A stretch of 19,599 nucleotides of DNA. Source: an uncultured Clostridia bacterium. Lineage in GTDB: Bacteria > Bacillota > Clostridia > TANB77 > CAG-508. The notes beneath the pieces were generated by a model. That model had not been told where the DNA came from. It made no database searches and was given only the letters and a program-made list of their open reading frames with translations. Positions 7,340 to 14,827 of the stretch are shown here, one piece after another (the first letter of the stretch is position 1; each line of letters begins with the position of its first letter). Location: assembly GCA_948485625.1 (NCBI GenBank), contig CAOMRW010000027.1, forward strand, positions 1 to 19,599. Reading direction: 5' to 3'. Made by a program: the position numbers and the translations under genes.

Positions 7340-7376
7340 TTTTATCATTCCTTTTACTATTTTATTAATATATAAT

Positions 7377-7439
7377 TTATTACTTGACATTTTTATTATA
7401 TATGTGCTCACACTGAAATAAAAAATGCCAAGTAATTAA
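7377..7439. repeat. Near-palindromic repeat, copy E4 (leader of sbp)
   Basis: A 63-bp near-palindrome pairs TTACTTGACATTTTTATT with AATAAAAAATGCCAAGTAA almost fully, and TATATGTG with CACACTGA in part. It carries the TTTTTATTATATATGT core shared with E3. It lies in the operon gap between a DUF881 gene and sbp. Confidence 0.55.
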
Positions 7440-7463
7440 GAATATATCGTTATTTATTAACAT

Positions 7464-8159
7464 TTATTTTATATATTTATATCCTATGTCTTTATTGTAT
7501 TTAGGAATTGCTATTTTGTTATCTTTTTCTATATCTGCTTCAAATCCTATATTTCTTAGTAATTCTATATATCCTCCATTACCTAATAATGTGCTTTCTA
7601 GATTTGTTGGGTCTCCTATTGCTTTTATTACATATGGTGATAATATTCTTTCTTGATTTACATATATAATTGAATTATTTATATATACTATATCAGACAT
7701 ATTGATTATTCTTTTTTCATTTATTGATATTGCTTCTGCTCCTGCTAGTTTTAAATAATCTACTATTACTAATAAATCTTCTGCTGAAATTGGTTTTATC
7801 TCATCACTATTTGTGTCTTCTATTTTTATTTGTATTCCAGGTCCCTGTACATTAGTTTTTCCTAAATACATATTTGTTTGTCCAAGTTCTTTTTCGATTA
7901 GTTTTGATGTTTCTTCTGATGATTGTTGTTTTTCTTTATATTCTTTAAGTCTTGATTCTTTTTCTTTATATTGTTCTTCTGCTTCTTTGTACATCTGTTT
8001 CCAATTTGCAAGTTCTGTTCTTAGTTCTTCTTCTCTCATTGTTTCTATTGATGTTATATCTGTTTCTTTTACAATTTTGAATTGCATACACATTACTGTT
8101 GCTAAAGCGAAACATGCTATTGCAATTGTTATAATAACTGTTATTTTGCCTTTTTTCAT
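7464..8159 (-). CDS. DUF881 (YlxW/YlxX-like) membrane-anchored protein, second copy
   Basis: This 231-residue protein has one N-terminal membrane segment (about residues 5-27, ITVIITIAIACFALATVMCM). A long charged coiled coil follows (about 33-95, rich in Glu, Lys and Gln). The C-terminal DUF881 domain has VQGPGIQIKIEDT, a GAEAISINEKRIINMSDIVY motif and PYVIKAIGDPTNLESTL. GGAGG precedes the ATG. It lies 20 bases downstream of a paralogue with the same layout, so the two arose by tandem duplication. The family flanks sbp and ftsA in many Firmicutes. Its role is unknown; topology and context suggest an extracytoplasmic envelope or division function. Confidence 0.92.
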   Translation of the reverse strand: MKKGKITVIITIAIACFALATVMCMQFKIVKETDITSIETMREEELRTELANWKQMYKEAEEQYKEKESRLKEYKEKQQSSEETSKLIEKELGQTNMYLGKTNVQGPGIQIKIEDTNSDEIKPISAEDLLVIVDYLKLAGAEAISINEKRIINMSDIVYINNSIIYVNQERILSPYVIKAIGDPTNLESTLLGNGGYIELLRNIGFEADIEKDNKIAIPKYNKDIGYKYIK

Positions 8160-8179
8160 TTTTGTACTACCTCCTAGCT

Positions 8180-8869
8180 TTAGTTTGTACTACTTAAATA
8201 TTTGAAGTTTAATACTCCTGAATATTTAGGTATTGTTATGTCATTAGATTTCTTTATGCTAACTTTTATTTTTCTTTCGTCTTCTAAGTTGTTTAATACT
8301 CCTCCTGGTCTTGATAAATTTGCTAGAGTTTCTGGTAGCCCTATTGCTTTTATTTCAAATGGTGAGCCTATTTTTTCTCCATTTATTGTTATAATGTTTC
8401 CTCCACATATTATTGGAGTTGTAAGTATTATTCTTTGTTCATTTATTGATATTGCTTCTGCTCCTGCATTTTTTAATTCATTTACTATTTTTAATATATC
8501 AATATCATGCACTAGGTCTATATCACTATCTTCTACTCTTATAACTACTCCTGAACCAGATACTTCTGTTAATCCTATTATTTTATTTCCATCATTTATT
8601 TGATTTTTAGCTTCTTCTAATTCTGAGTTATTTGATGTTGCTTTTTCTATTTCTAGTTGTAGTTCATTTTCAATTCTTTCTGTTTCTTTTAGTAGGTTGT
8701 CATATCTTTCTTTATATTTTAGTACTTCAGCTCTTAAGTTGTTTTCTTCATAATTTTGGCTTACAACCAAACTAGACTTTTTTACTGTTTTAGCTTGTAT
8801 ACAGATTCCTACTGTTAATGCAAAGCACATAATTCCAAAAACTAAACTAATTGTTTTTTTATTAGTCAT
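8180..8869 (-). CDS. DUF881 (YlxW/YlxX-like) membrane-anchored protein, first copy
   Basis: This 229-residue paralogue of the next gene downstream has an N-terminal membrane segment (about residues 6-26) and a shorter coiled coil (about 35-90). The DUF881 domain shows VSGSGVVIRVEDSD, NAGAEAISINEQRIILTTPI and PFEIKAIGLPETLANLS. The conserved AEAISINEQR motif is nearly identical in both copies, while the coiled coils differ. AAGGAATGATTTAA precedes the ATG. It lies 36 bases downstream of divIB in the same operon. The name ylxX or ylxW could apply, but which copy matches which is not clear. Confidence 0.92.
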   Translation of the reverse strand: MTNKKTISLVFGIMCFALTVGICIQAKTVKKSSLVVSQNYEENNLRAEVLKYKERYDNLLKETERIENELQLEIEKATSNNSELEEAKNQINDGNKIIGLTEVSGSGVVIRVEDSDIDLVHDIDILKIVNELKNAGAEAISINEQRIILTTPIICGGNIITINGEKIGSPFEIKAIGLPETLANLSRPGGVLNNLEDERKIKVSIKKSNDITIPKYSGVLNFKYLSSTN

Positions 8870-8905
8870 TTAAATCATTCCTTTATAATTTTATATCATT
8901 ATAGT

Positions 8906-9904
8906 TTATACTTTTTCTCTAAATCTTGCTTGAAATTTGTTTACTGTGTCTATTATGTTATCTATATATATGTTTCCTTCTTTTCCTTCATTTTCTTTTA
9001 TAACTGCTGGAACATATAGCATTTTATTATTTAAGTTGTTCCCATCTCCTATATATATTGTCTTTTTCTCTTCTTCCATATATATAATGTAATTATTTTT
9101 ATCTGTTATATCTATACTAGATACTTTTTTTTCTAATTCATAGTTTCTACAAATGTTCATTATTTGTATTACTACTTCTATTTTTCCTAAGTCATGTGTG
9201 TTTAATCTGTTTCCTGCTACAATTTGTTCTTGTTCTGTTTCTATTCCTTTTATTACTGGTAAATCAAGTTTTTGTTCAGATATTTCTAATATGTATCCTT
9301 GATTATTTATATATGCATATCCATTTAGAAATTCTACATTGTAATTCTTTTGTCTTTCCTTTATTGAAATTTCTATTTTGTTTGGAAATTTTCTTTTTAT
9401 TTCTGCAATTTCTACATATGGGTTTGTTTTTATTTCTTTCTCTACTTTATTACGATTAAATCTAAATATATTTTGTCCTTCTTGCAATTGTGATAAACTT
9501 ATTATTGTCTCTGTTGCTATTTGTTTATTGTTTATAACTTGTATTTCTTTTATATTAAATATTGGTGAAACTAATGCAAATGTAATACCTCCAGCTATTA
9601 ACAAAATTAGTGTTATAAATTTTACTATTCTTTTTATCTTCTTTTTCTTTCTTAATATATTTGCTTGTTTTTTTGTCATTCTTTTTTGTGTTTCTTCTTT
9701 TTTCTTTTGATTATTTTTGTTTGTCATTCCAATAACTGTTTCTGTATCAATGTCAAATTGATTTTTCTGTTCATCTTTTCTTTGTTTTATTCTTTTTTGT
9801 CTTTCTTTTATTTTCTTTTTTTCTTCTTTTTCCTGTATTTTGCTATATTTGTTGTTAGAAAAATTATATAAATTATCAATTTGATTTTTTTGCTGTTTTG
9901 CCAA
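8906..9904 (-). CDS. divIB: Cell division protein DivIB/FtsQ
   Basis: DivIB/FtsQ bridges cytoplasmic and septal-wall division proteins. A highly basic cytoplasmic tail, Lys-rich over about 85 residues, is followed by one membrane segment (ITLILLIAGGITFALVSPIF). Next comes the POTRA domain (IKEIQVINNKQIATETIISL, LQEGQNIFRFN, VEIAEIKRKFPNKIEISIKE) and the FtsQ beta domain (YAYINNQGYILEIS, LPVIKGIE). The start is TTG at 9904, 6 bases after GGAGGTG; an in-frame TTG at 9919 overlaps that ribosome site and is unlikely. It gives 332 residues, with the long basic tail typical of Gram-positive DivIB. It follows murA across a large palindrome. Confidence 0.93.
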   Translation of the reverse strand: MAKQQKNQIDNLYNFSNNKYSKIQEKEEKKKIKERQKRIKQRKDEQKNQFDIDTETVIGMTNKNNQKKKEETQKRMTKKQANILRKKKKIKRIVKFITLILLIAGGITFALVSPIFNIKEIQVINNKQIATETIISLSQLQEGQNIFRFNRNKVEKEIKTNPYVEIAEIKRKFPNKIEISIKERQKNYNVEFLNGYAYINNQGYILEISEQKLDLPVIKGIETEQEQIVAGNRLNTHDLGKIEVVIQIMNICRNYELEKKVSSIDITDKNNYIIYMEEEKKTIYIGDGNNLNNKMLYVPAVIKENEGKEGNIYIDNIIDTVNKFQARFREKV

Positions 9905-9993
9905 AATTTTCACCTCCAAAAATTTCTATTATGTATTTTATCAGAAAAGCTTTTATATTTCTATAGTTTTTTTAAATTAATATTATTTTTTTA

Positions 9994-10058
9994 ACCAAGA
10001 GGGACGTTGTTTAAGTGGTTGAAAAATTTTCAACCACTTAAACAACGTCCCTCTTGGT
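9994..10058. repeat. Perfect 65-bp palindrome abutting the murA stop
   Basis: The left arm (9994-10025) and right arm (10027-10058) are perfectly complementary over 32 bp around a single central A. The arms contain AGAGGGACGTTGTTTAAGTGG and its complement and are far richer in GC than the surroundings. The right arm reaches the last base of the murA stop codon. It looks like a REP-type mobile palindrome; it could also stop or stabilise the murA RNA. No transposase is encoded nearby. Confidence 0.9.
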
Positions 10059-11309
10059 CATTTCTTCATTTTTATATTTGCTCCTAATTTATTTAGTTTT
10101 TCATCTATATTGTCATAACCTCTTAAAATGTATTCTATATTATCTATTTTTGTAGTTCCTTTGGCTATTAATCCTGCTAATACTAATGATGCTCCTCCTC
10201 TTAAGTCTGTTGCTTTTACATTTGCCCCATATAATTTTCTTGTTCCTCTTATTACAGCACTTTTTCCCTCTACTGTTATTTTTGCTCCCATTTTATTTAG
10301 TTCTTGTGTATATTTATATCTGTTTTCAAATATATTTTCTATCATTATTGATGTTCCTTTTGCTGTTGTCAGCATTGATGCAAATACTGATTGCATATCT
10401 GTTGGAAATCCTGGGTATGGCATTGTTTTTATATCTAGTGCTTTTAGTCTTTTAGGTGATACTATTTTTATTTGATTTTTTTCTATGTTTATTTTACATT
10501 CTGCTTCTTCTAATTTATTTATTATTGGTGTAATATGGCTACTGTTTACATTTTCTAGTATTCCATTTCCTTTTGTTGCTGCTATAAAACATAGAAATGA
10601 ACCTGCCTCTATTCTGTCTGGCATTATGTTATAACTTACATCTTTTAGTTTTTTTACTCCTTCTATCTGTATTTTATCTGTTCCTGCTCCTATTATTTTT
10701 GCTCCCATTTTATTTAACATATTCTGTAAATCTACTATTTCAGGTTCTCTTGCTGCATTTGTTATTATTGTTGTTCCGTTCTGCAAGTACACTTGCTAAT
10801 ATTATATTTTCTGTTGCTCCTACACTTGGAAAATCTAAGTCTATTTTTTCTCCTGTTATTTTTTCTGCTGAACATTCTATACTTCCATGGTTTTGATTTA
10901 CTTGTATTCCAAGTCTTTCAAAATTTTTCAGATGTAAATCTATTGGTCTTGCTCCTATATCACATCCTCCTGGATATGAAAATATTGCTTGTTTGTATTT
11001 TCCTATTAATGCTCCTGCTAATATTACTGATGAACGCATTTTATGCATTAAGTCTTCTGGAATTTCAAATTTTTCTATTTTTGATGTGTCTATTTTTATT
11101 TTTCCATTCTTTTTTTCTACTTTGGCTCCTATTGTTTCTAATATTTTGAACATCATTTGTGTATCTTGTATGTTTGGTACATTATATAATGTTGTTTTTC
11201 CAGCATTTAATATTGTTGCTGCGATTATTGGAAGTGATGAGTTTTTAGAACCTGATATTTTTACAGTTCCTTCTAATCTTTTTCCTCCCTCTATTATGTA
11301 GCTTGACAT
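10058..11309 (-). CDS. murA: UDP-GlcNAc 1-carboxyvinyltransferase MurA with +1 frame break
   Basis: MurA adds enolpyruvate to UDP-GlcNAc, the first committed step of peptidoglycan synthesis. Visible are the substrate Lys22-Asn23 in ISGSKNSSLP and the catalytic, fosfomycin-sensitive Cys116 in YPGGCDIGARP. After the break come NAAREPEIVDLQNML, MPDRIEAGSF, MPYPGFPTDMQ and ATDLRGGASLVLAGL. The zero frame ends soon after Glu177 (GAA, 10781..10779). Its next codon is CGG (10778..10776). Skipping C10778 reads GGA ACA ACA and restores the family sequence (LAEGTTIITNAA) to a TGA at 10058, about 416 residues, the normal length. AAAAGGAGG precedes the ATG. Clostridia often have two murA genes, so this copy may be dispensable. 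Confidence 0.92.
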
Positions 11310-11426
11310 TTATTTTCCTCCTTTTACTTTTGTTGTTGTAAATTAATAATTTTATTTTTAATTTACATTTTTTCATTTTGCTATATTTTATGTCTTCTTT
11401 ACGTAAAAGGTGAATTACTTATTTTT

Positions 11427-12086
11427 TCATCTATTTTGTGATATTGTATCCTTTATCTTTTCCACAACTTCTTCTATTTTTAAATCTGTTGAATCTATAA
11501 CTATTGCATCTTCTGCCTTTTTTAATGCTCCAACTTTTTTATGCATATCGTTATAATCTCTCATTCTTACATTTTCTAATACTTCTTCATATGTTGTATC
11601 TATTCCATTTTCAATATTTTCTTCATATCTTCTTTTTGCTCTTACTTCTTCACTTGCATCTAAGTAGATTTTTATATCTGCATTTGGAAATACTACTGTT
11701 CCAATGTCTCTTCCTTCTACTATTACATTTTTTCCTTTTGCTAGTTTTCTTTGAACTTCTACCATTTTTTCTCTTACAAGAATTATTGAGGAAATTTGAG
11801 AAACAATTGCTGTTACTTCTTTTGTTCTGATTTCTTTACTAACATCTTCATTATTTAATAATATTATTTCTTTATTTTCTGTTTTTTCTATTTTTATATC
11901 TATATTATTAGCTATTTCAATTATTTTTTCTGTATCATCTAAAGTTATTCCTTTTCTTAAAGTTTCTAATGCTACACATCTATATGTTGCTCCTGTATCT
12001 AAATTGAAAAATCCTATTTCTTTTTCTATTCTTTTTGTTACTGTTCCTTTACCACTACCAGCTGGTCCATCAACTGCTATTATCAT
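11427..12086 (-). CDS. cmk: Cytidylate kinase
   Basis: Cytidylate kinase phosphorylates CMP and dCMP with ATP in pyrimidine nucleotide supply. The P-loop GPAGSGKGTVTKRI is at residues 6-19. The CMP-binding DTGATYRCVAL is near residue 30. The conserved EGRDIGTVVFPNADIKIYLDAS is in the middle, followed by the lid arginines KRRYEE and RMRDYND. Length is 219, as usual. The ATG at 12086 is preceded by AAGGGGG. It is the first gene of the minus-strand cluster and has a strong promoter at 12188-12215 with palindrome E3 in its leader. murA lies about 117 bases downstream. Confidence 0.96.
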   Translation of the reverse strand: MIIAVDGPAGSGKGTVTKRIEKEIGFFNLDTGATYRCVALETLRKGITLDDTEKIIEIANNIDIKIEKTENKEIILLNNEDVSKEIRTKEVTAIVSQISSIILVREKMVEVQRKLAKGKNVIVEGRDIGTVVFPNADIKIYLDASEEVRAKRRYEENIENGIDTTYEEVLENVRMRDYNDMHKKVGALKKAEDAIVIDSTDLKIEEVVEKIKDTISQNR

Positions 12087-12110
12087 TTGAATTTCCCCCT
12101 TATTATTTTT

Positions 12111-12177
12111 TCTTATTTCTTAATAGTTTTTATTATATATGTTGTTACATAAAAATAGAAACTATTGAGTAATAAGA
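12111..12177. repeat. Near-palindromic repeat, copy E3 (leader of cmk)
   Basis: A 67-bp near-palindrome has outer arms TCTTATT and AATAAGA and middle arms AATAGTTTTTATT with AATAGAAACTATT. The inner TATATGT faces ACATA around TGTT. It carries the same ATTATATATGT core as E2 and E4 and lies in the untranslated leader between the cmk promoter and start. Confidence 0.6.
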
Positions 12178-12187
12178 TTTTTTGTTA

Positions 12188-12215
12188 ATTATACCAAACT
12201 CAATATTTTTGTCAA
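12188..12215 (-). promoter_or_regulatory. Sigma-A promoter of the cmk-murA-divIB cluster
   Basis: On the minus strand a perfect -35 TTGACA (12215..12210) and a perfect -10 TATAAT (12193..12188) are 16 bases apart, with a TGG extension before the -10. It is placed to drive cmk and the genes behind it. Confidence 0.8.
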
Positions 12216-12228
12216 TTACTTTATAACA

Positions 12229-12251
12229 CTTATTTTTTTATTTCATATAAT
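12229..12251 (+). promoter_or_regulatory. Possible sigma-E-type -10 for cwlJ
   Basis: CATATAAT (12244-12251) lies 19 bases before the cwlJ start and resembles the sigma-E -10 CATACAAT. No clear -35 can be chosen. cwlJ is sigma-E dependent in Bacillus. Confidence 0.3.
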
Positions 12252-12269
12252 AATTTAAGGGGTGATTTT

Positions 12270-12717
12270 ATGGCATATTCTGAAAGAGAATTATTGGCAA
12301 GAATGGTTCAATGTGAAGCTGGTCGGAGAAGGTGATAATGGGATGAAAGCTGTTGCTTCTGTTATTATGAATAGAGTTAATGTACCAGTTGGTGAATATT
12401 CAAGAGTATCTCAAGGTGGTAATATTAGAAATATTCTTTTTCAAGAGGGACAATTTGATTGTGCTAGAGAAACTATTCGAAATCAATATAATCCTCAAAA
12501 CATATATAATATGACACCTACTGATGAGCATTATTATATTGCAGATTGGGCTCTTTCTGGAAATAAATTATCAGAAGCTGGTGAATGTTTATGGTATTTA
12601 AATCCTTTTAGACCAACCTGTAGTCAGACTTTTCCTTCAAATGGTTCTGGAACATTTCATACAAGAATTACTAATCATTGCTTTTATAGGCCTACACCTA
12701 CTTATTCTAATACTTAA
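12270..12717 (+). CDS. cwlJ: Spore cortex hydrolase CwlJ with +1 frame break
   Basis: CwlJ is a SleB/CwlJ-type cortex-lytic enzyme of the spore coat needed for germination. The likely start is ATG 12270, 4 bases after AAGGGGTGA. The reading begins MAYSERELLARMVQCEAG and includes the expected catalytic Glu16. The next zero-frame codon is CGG (12324-12326) and a TGA follows at 12333. Skipping C12324 gives GGA and the conserved GEGDNGMKAVASVIMNRVN, then FHTRITNHCFYRPT, to a TAA at 12717. That is about 148 residues against 142 in Bacillus CwlJ. A 151-codon ORF from 12262 in the shifted frame has a meaningless N-terminus and no ribosome site. gerQ follows 38 bases downstream, as in Bacillus. Confidence 0.88.
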
Positions 12718-12755
12718 TGCTCAATAATTTTTATATTTAATTTAGGAGGTTTTTT

Positions 12756-13067
12756 ATGAACGAAAATTTAAATAATACAAGTGAAAAAAGAAATGTTGTT
12801 ACTAATAACAATTCTCCAGAAGTTTTAACAAATAATATATATACTCCTGCTTTTTTAAGAGAACAAATTGGAAAATTAGTAAGAGTTGAATTTCTTATAG
12901 GGACTAATAATTTAACTGATAGAACTGGTATTCTTGAAGATGTTGGTGTTAGTTATATTCTACTAAGAGCAATAGATAGTGGAAATTTGCTTTACTGTGA
13001 TTTATATTCTATAAAATTTGTGTCTATTGCAGAATATCCTTATAGACCAGAAATGTATAATTATTAA
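12756..13067 (+). CDS. gerQ: GerQ-like spore coat protein
   Basis: GerQ is a small coat protein required for CwlJ to be retained in the coat and for calcium-dipicolinate germination. This 103-residue ORF has a polar Asn-rich N-terminus of about 30 residues. A GerQ-like core follows: an FLREQIGKLVRVEF strand, GILEDVGVSYILLRAIDSG and a closing LYCDLYSIKFVSIAEYPY. GGAGG is 6 bases before the ATG. The assignment rests on weak sequence similarity plus its place right after cwlJ, an arrangement known from Bacillus. No frame break is seen. Confidence 0.75.
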   Translation: MNENLNNTSEKRNVVTNNNSPEVLTNNIYTPAFLREQIGKLVRVEFLIGTNNLTDRTGILEDVGVSYILLRAIDSGNLLYCDLYSIKFVSIAEYPYRPEMYNY

Positions 13068-13074
13068 ATATAAG

Positions 13075-13094
13075 AAGGTTTTAATACCTTTTTA
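13075..13094 (+). terminator. Weak hairpin between gerQ and the convergent small ORF
   Basis: AAGGT (13075-13079) pairs with ACCTT (13086-13090) and is followed by TTT. The stem is only 5 bp and overlaps the stop of the minus-strand small ORF. Confidence 0.4.
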
Positions 13095-13269
13095 TTTCTT
13101 TTGGTATTATTATTTTCCCAGTAGTTTTATTTCTTGGCTTTTCTATATCATATAACATTTCTAATAATTGATTTTCTTTTTTAAAGAAAACTGAAAATAT
13201 GTTTTTTCTTATTTTAGTAAATATGTCATCTTTTACTATGATTAATCCTGTTTCTATTTTTTTACTCAT
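13081..13269 (-). CDS. Small hypothetical protein (62 residues)
   Basis: I do not recognise this short basic protein. It starts at an ATG with AAAGGA about 11 bases upstream and reads MSKKIETGLIIVKDDIF at the N-terminus. An amphipathic middle (ENQLLEMLYDIE) and a very basic end (KIIIPKEIKRY) follow. No membrane segment or metal-binding motif is seen. It is convergent with gerQ and divergent from asnS. Its codon use resembles the neighbours and no other gene fits the gap, which favours a real gene. Confidence 0.55.
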   Translation of the reverse strand: MSKKIETGLIIVKDDIFTKIRKNIFSVFFKKENQLLEMLYDIEKPRNKTTGKIIIPKEIKRY

Positions 13270-13363
13270 TTATTATTTTTCCTTTTTAATTATATATTTT
13301 ATAATATTTATTATTTAAAAATCTGTCAATAGTTATAGATTTTATTCTCTATTAAATTTTCTC

Positions 13364-13392
13364 TTGAATTTTAATGTATATTGATGTATAAT
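13364..13392 (+). promoter_or_regulatory. Sigma-A promoter of asnS
   Basis: TTGAAT (13364-13369) and a perfect TATAAT (13387-13392) are 17 bases apart, giving a leader of about 20 bases before asnS. That is too short for a T-box, so no tRNA-sensing leader is present. Confidence 0.75.
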
Positions 13393-13420
13393 TTCCCCAT
13401 AATATAATTGGAGGTACAAA

Positions 13421-14812
13421 ATGGAAAAATTAGTTATAAAAGATTTGTATAGAAATACAGATAATTATATAGGAAAAGAGATAATATTAGATGGCTGGGT
13501 TAGAACAGTTAGAGATTCAAAAAATTTTGGTTTTATTGAATTAAATGATGGTTCATTTTTTAAAAATGTTCAGATTGTTTTTAGTGATAAATTAGATAAT
13601 TTTAATGATATTTGTAAACTTACAATCAGTTCGTCAATAAAAGTGACTGGAACATTAGTTATAACTGAAAATGCAAAACAACCTTTTGAAGTTCAAGCTA
13701 CAAAAATTGAAATATTTAGTTTGTCTGATAGTAGTTATCCTCTTCAAAAGAAAAAGCATTCTTTTGAATATTTAAGAACTATTGCACATCTTCGTCCAAG
13801 GGCTAATACTTTTAATGCTGTTTTTAGAGTTAGAAGTGTATTAGCTTATGCAATTCATAAATTCTTCCAAGAAAGAGGTTTTGTATATGTTAATACTCCT
13901 TTGATTACTGGTAGTGACGCTGAGGGTGCTGGTGAAATGTTTAATGTTAATTCTTTTGATTTATTAAATGTTCCTAAAACAGAAGATGGACATGTTGATT
14001 TTTCCAAGGATTTCTTTGGAAAGTCTTCTCACTTAACAGTAAGTGGTCAATTAAATGGTGAAACTTTTGCAGAAGCTTTTAGAAATATTTATACTTTTGG
14101 TCCTACTTTTAGGGCTGAAAATTCAAATACTGTAAAACATGCTGCTGAGTTTTGGATGGTTGAACCTGAAATTTGTTTTGCTGATTTAAATGATGATATG
14201 GATTTAGCTGAAGACATGATTAAATATATTTTTAAATATGTTCTTGATAATTGTCCTGAAGAGATGGAATTTTTTAATAATTTTATTGATAAGACTTTAT
14301 TAGATAGATTAAATAATGTTATTAATTCAGATTTTGCAAGAATTTCTTATACTGATGCAGTTGCTGAATTAGAAAAACATAATGATGAATTTGAATATAA
14401 AGTAAGTTGGGGTATTGATTTACAAACAGAACATGAAAGATATCTATGTGAGCAAATATTTAAAAAGCCTGTTTTTGTTACAGATTATCCTTCTGATATT
14501 AAAGCTTTTTATATGAAACAAAATCCTGATGGTAAAACTGTTGCTGCTGCTGACCTTTTAGCTCCTGGTATTGGTGAGATTATTGGTGGTAGTCAAAGAG
14601 AAGAAGATTATAATAAATTATTAAATAGAATGAAAGAATTAGATATGCCTATTGATAATTATGATTGGTATCTTGATTTAAGAAAATATGGTAGTTGCGT
14701 TCATTCTGGTTTTGGTTTAGGTTTTGAAAGAGCTATTATGTATTTGACAGGTATGCAAAATATTCGTGATGTTATTCCTTTTCCTAGAACACCAAAAAAC
14801 TGTGAATTTTAA
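13421..14812 (+). CDS. asnS: Asparaginyl-tRNA synthetase
   Basis: AsnS is a class IIb aminoacyl-tRNA synthetase that charges tRNA-Asn. The N-terminal OB-fold anticodon-binding domain (about residues 1-115) shows GKEIILDGWVRTVRDSKNFGFIELNDGS. The catalytic domain shows motif 1 (RVRSVLAYAIHKFFQERGFVYVNTP), motif 2 (FGPTFRAENS, then EFWMVEPE) and motif 3 (GFGLGFERAIMYLTG, then RDVIPFPRTP). EFWMVEPE and the ending IRDVIPFPR mark AsnS rather than AspS. Length is 463 and there is no break. GGAGGTACAAA precedes the ATG. It is a single-gene unit with its own promoter and terminator. Confidence 0.97.
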   Translation: MEKLVIKDLYRNTDNYIGKEIILDGWVRTVRDSKNFGFIELNDGSFFKNVQIVFSDKLDNFNDICKLTISSSIKVTGTLVITENAKQPFEVQATKIEIFSLSDSSYPLQKKKHSFEYLRTIAHLRPRANTFNAVFRVRSVLAYAIHKFFQERGFVYVNTPLITGSDAEGAGEMFNVNSFDLLNVPKTEDGHVDFSKDFFGKSSHLTVSGQLNGETFAEAFRNIYTFGPTFRAENSNTVKHAAEFWMVEPEICFADLNDDMDLAEDMIKYIFKYVLDNCPEEMEFFNNFIDKTLLDRLNNVINSDFARISYTDAVAELEKHNDEFEYKVSWGIDLQTEHERYLCEQIFKKPVFVTDYPSDIKAFYMKQNPDGKTVAAADLLAPGIGEIIGGSQREEDYNKLLNRMKELDMPIDNYDWYLDLRKYGSCVHSGFGLGFERAIMYLTGMQNIRDVIPFPRTPKNCEF

Positions 14813-14827
14813 AATTCACAGTTTTTT
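14794..14827 (+). terminator. Rho-independent terminator of asnS
   Basis: A perfect inverted repeat pairs AAAAAACTGTGAATTTT with the sequence immediately after it, which ends in TTTTTT. The stop codon TAA lies at its centre. Confidence 0.85.

Noticed and set aside
2571..11830. Many plus-strand ORFs of 60-185 codons opposite sigE, spoIIGA, ftsZ, ftsA, divIB, murA and cmk
   Set aside because: They are shadows of the real minus-strand genes, rich in Leu, Phe and Ser, without ribosome sites or family features.
2497..12717. Simple genetic code change (CGG read as another amino acid)
   Set aside because: Reassigning CGG as a triplet would not restore the frame; in all three genes a one-base skip is needed to reach the conserved downstream sequence.
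12262..12717. Intact 151-residue CwlJ starting at 12262
   Set aside because: Its first 18 or so residues do not resemble the family, it has no ribosome site, and the conserved N-terminus with the catalytic Glu is in the other frame.
13280..13420. T-box or other riboswitch before asnS
   Set aside because: The promoter leaves only about 20 bases of leader, and no T-box sequence or terminator/antiterminator pair is present.
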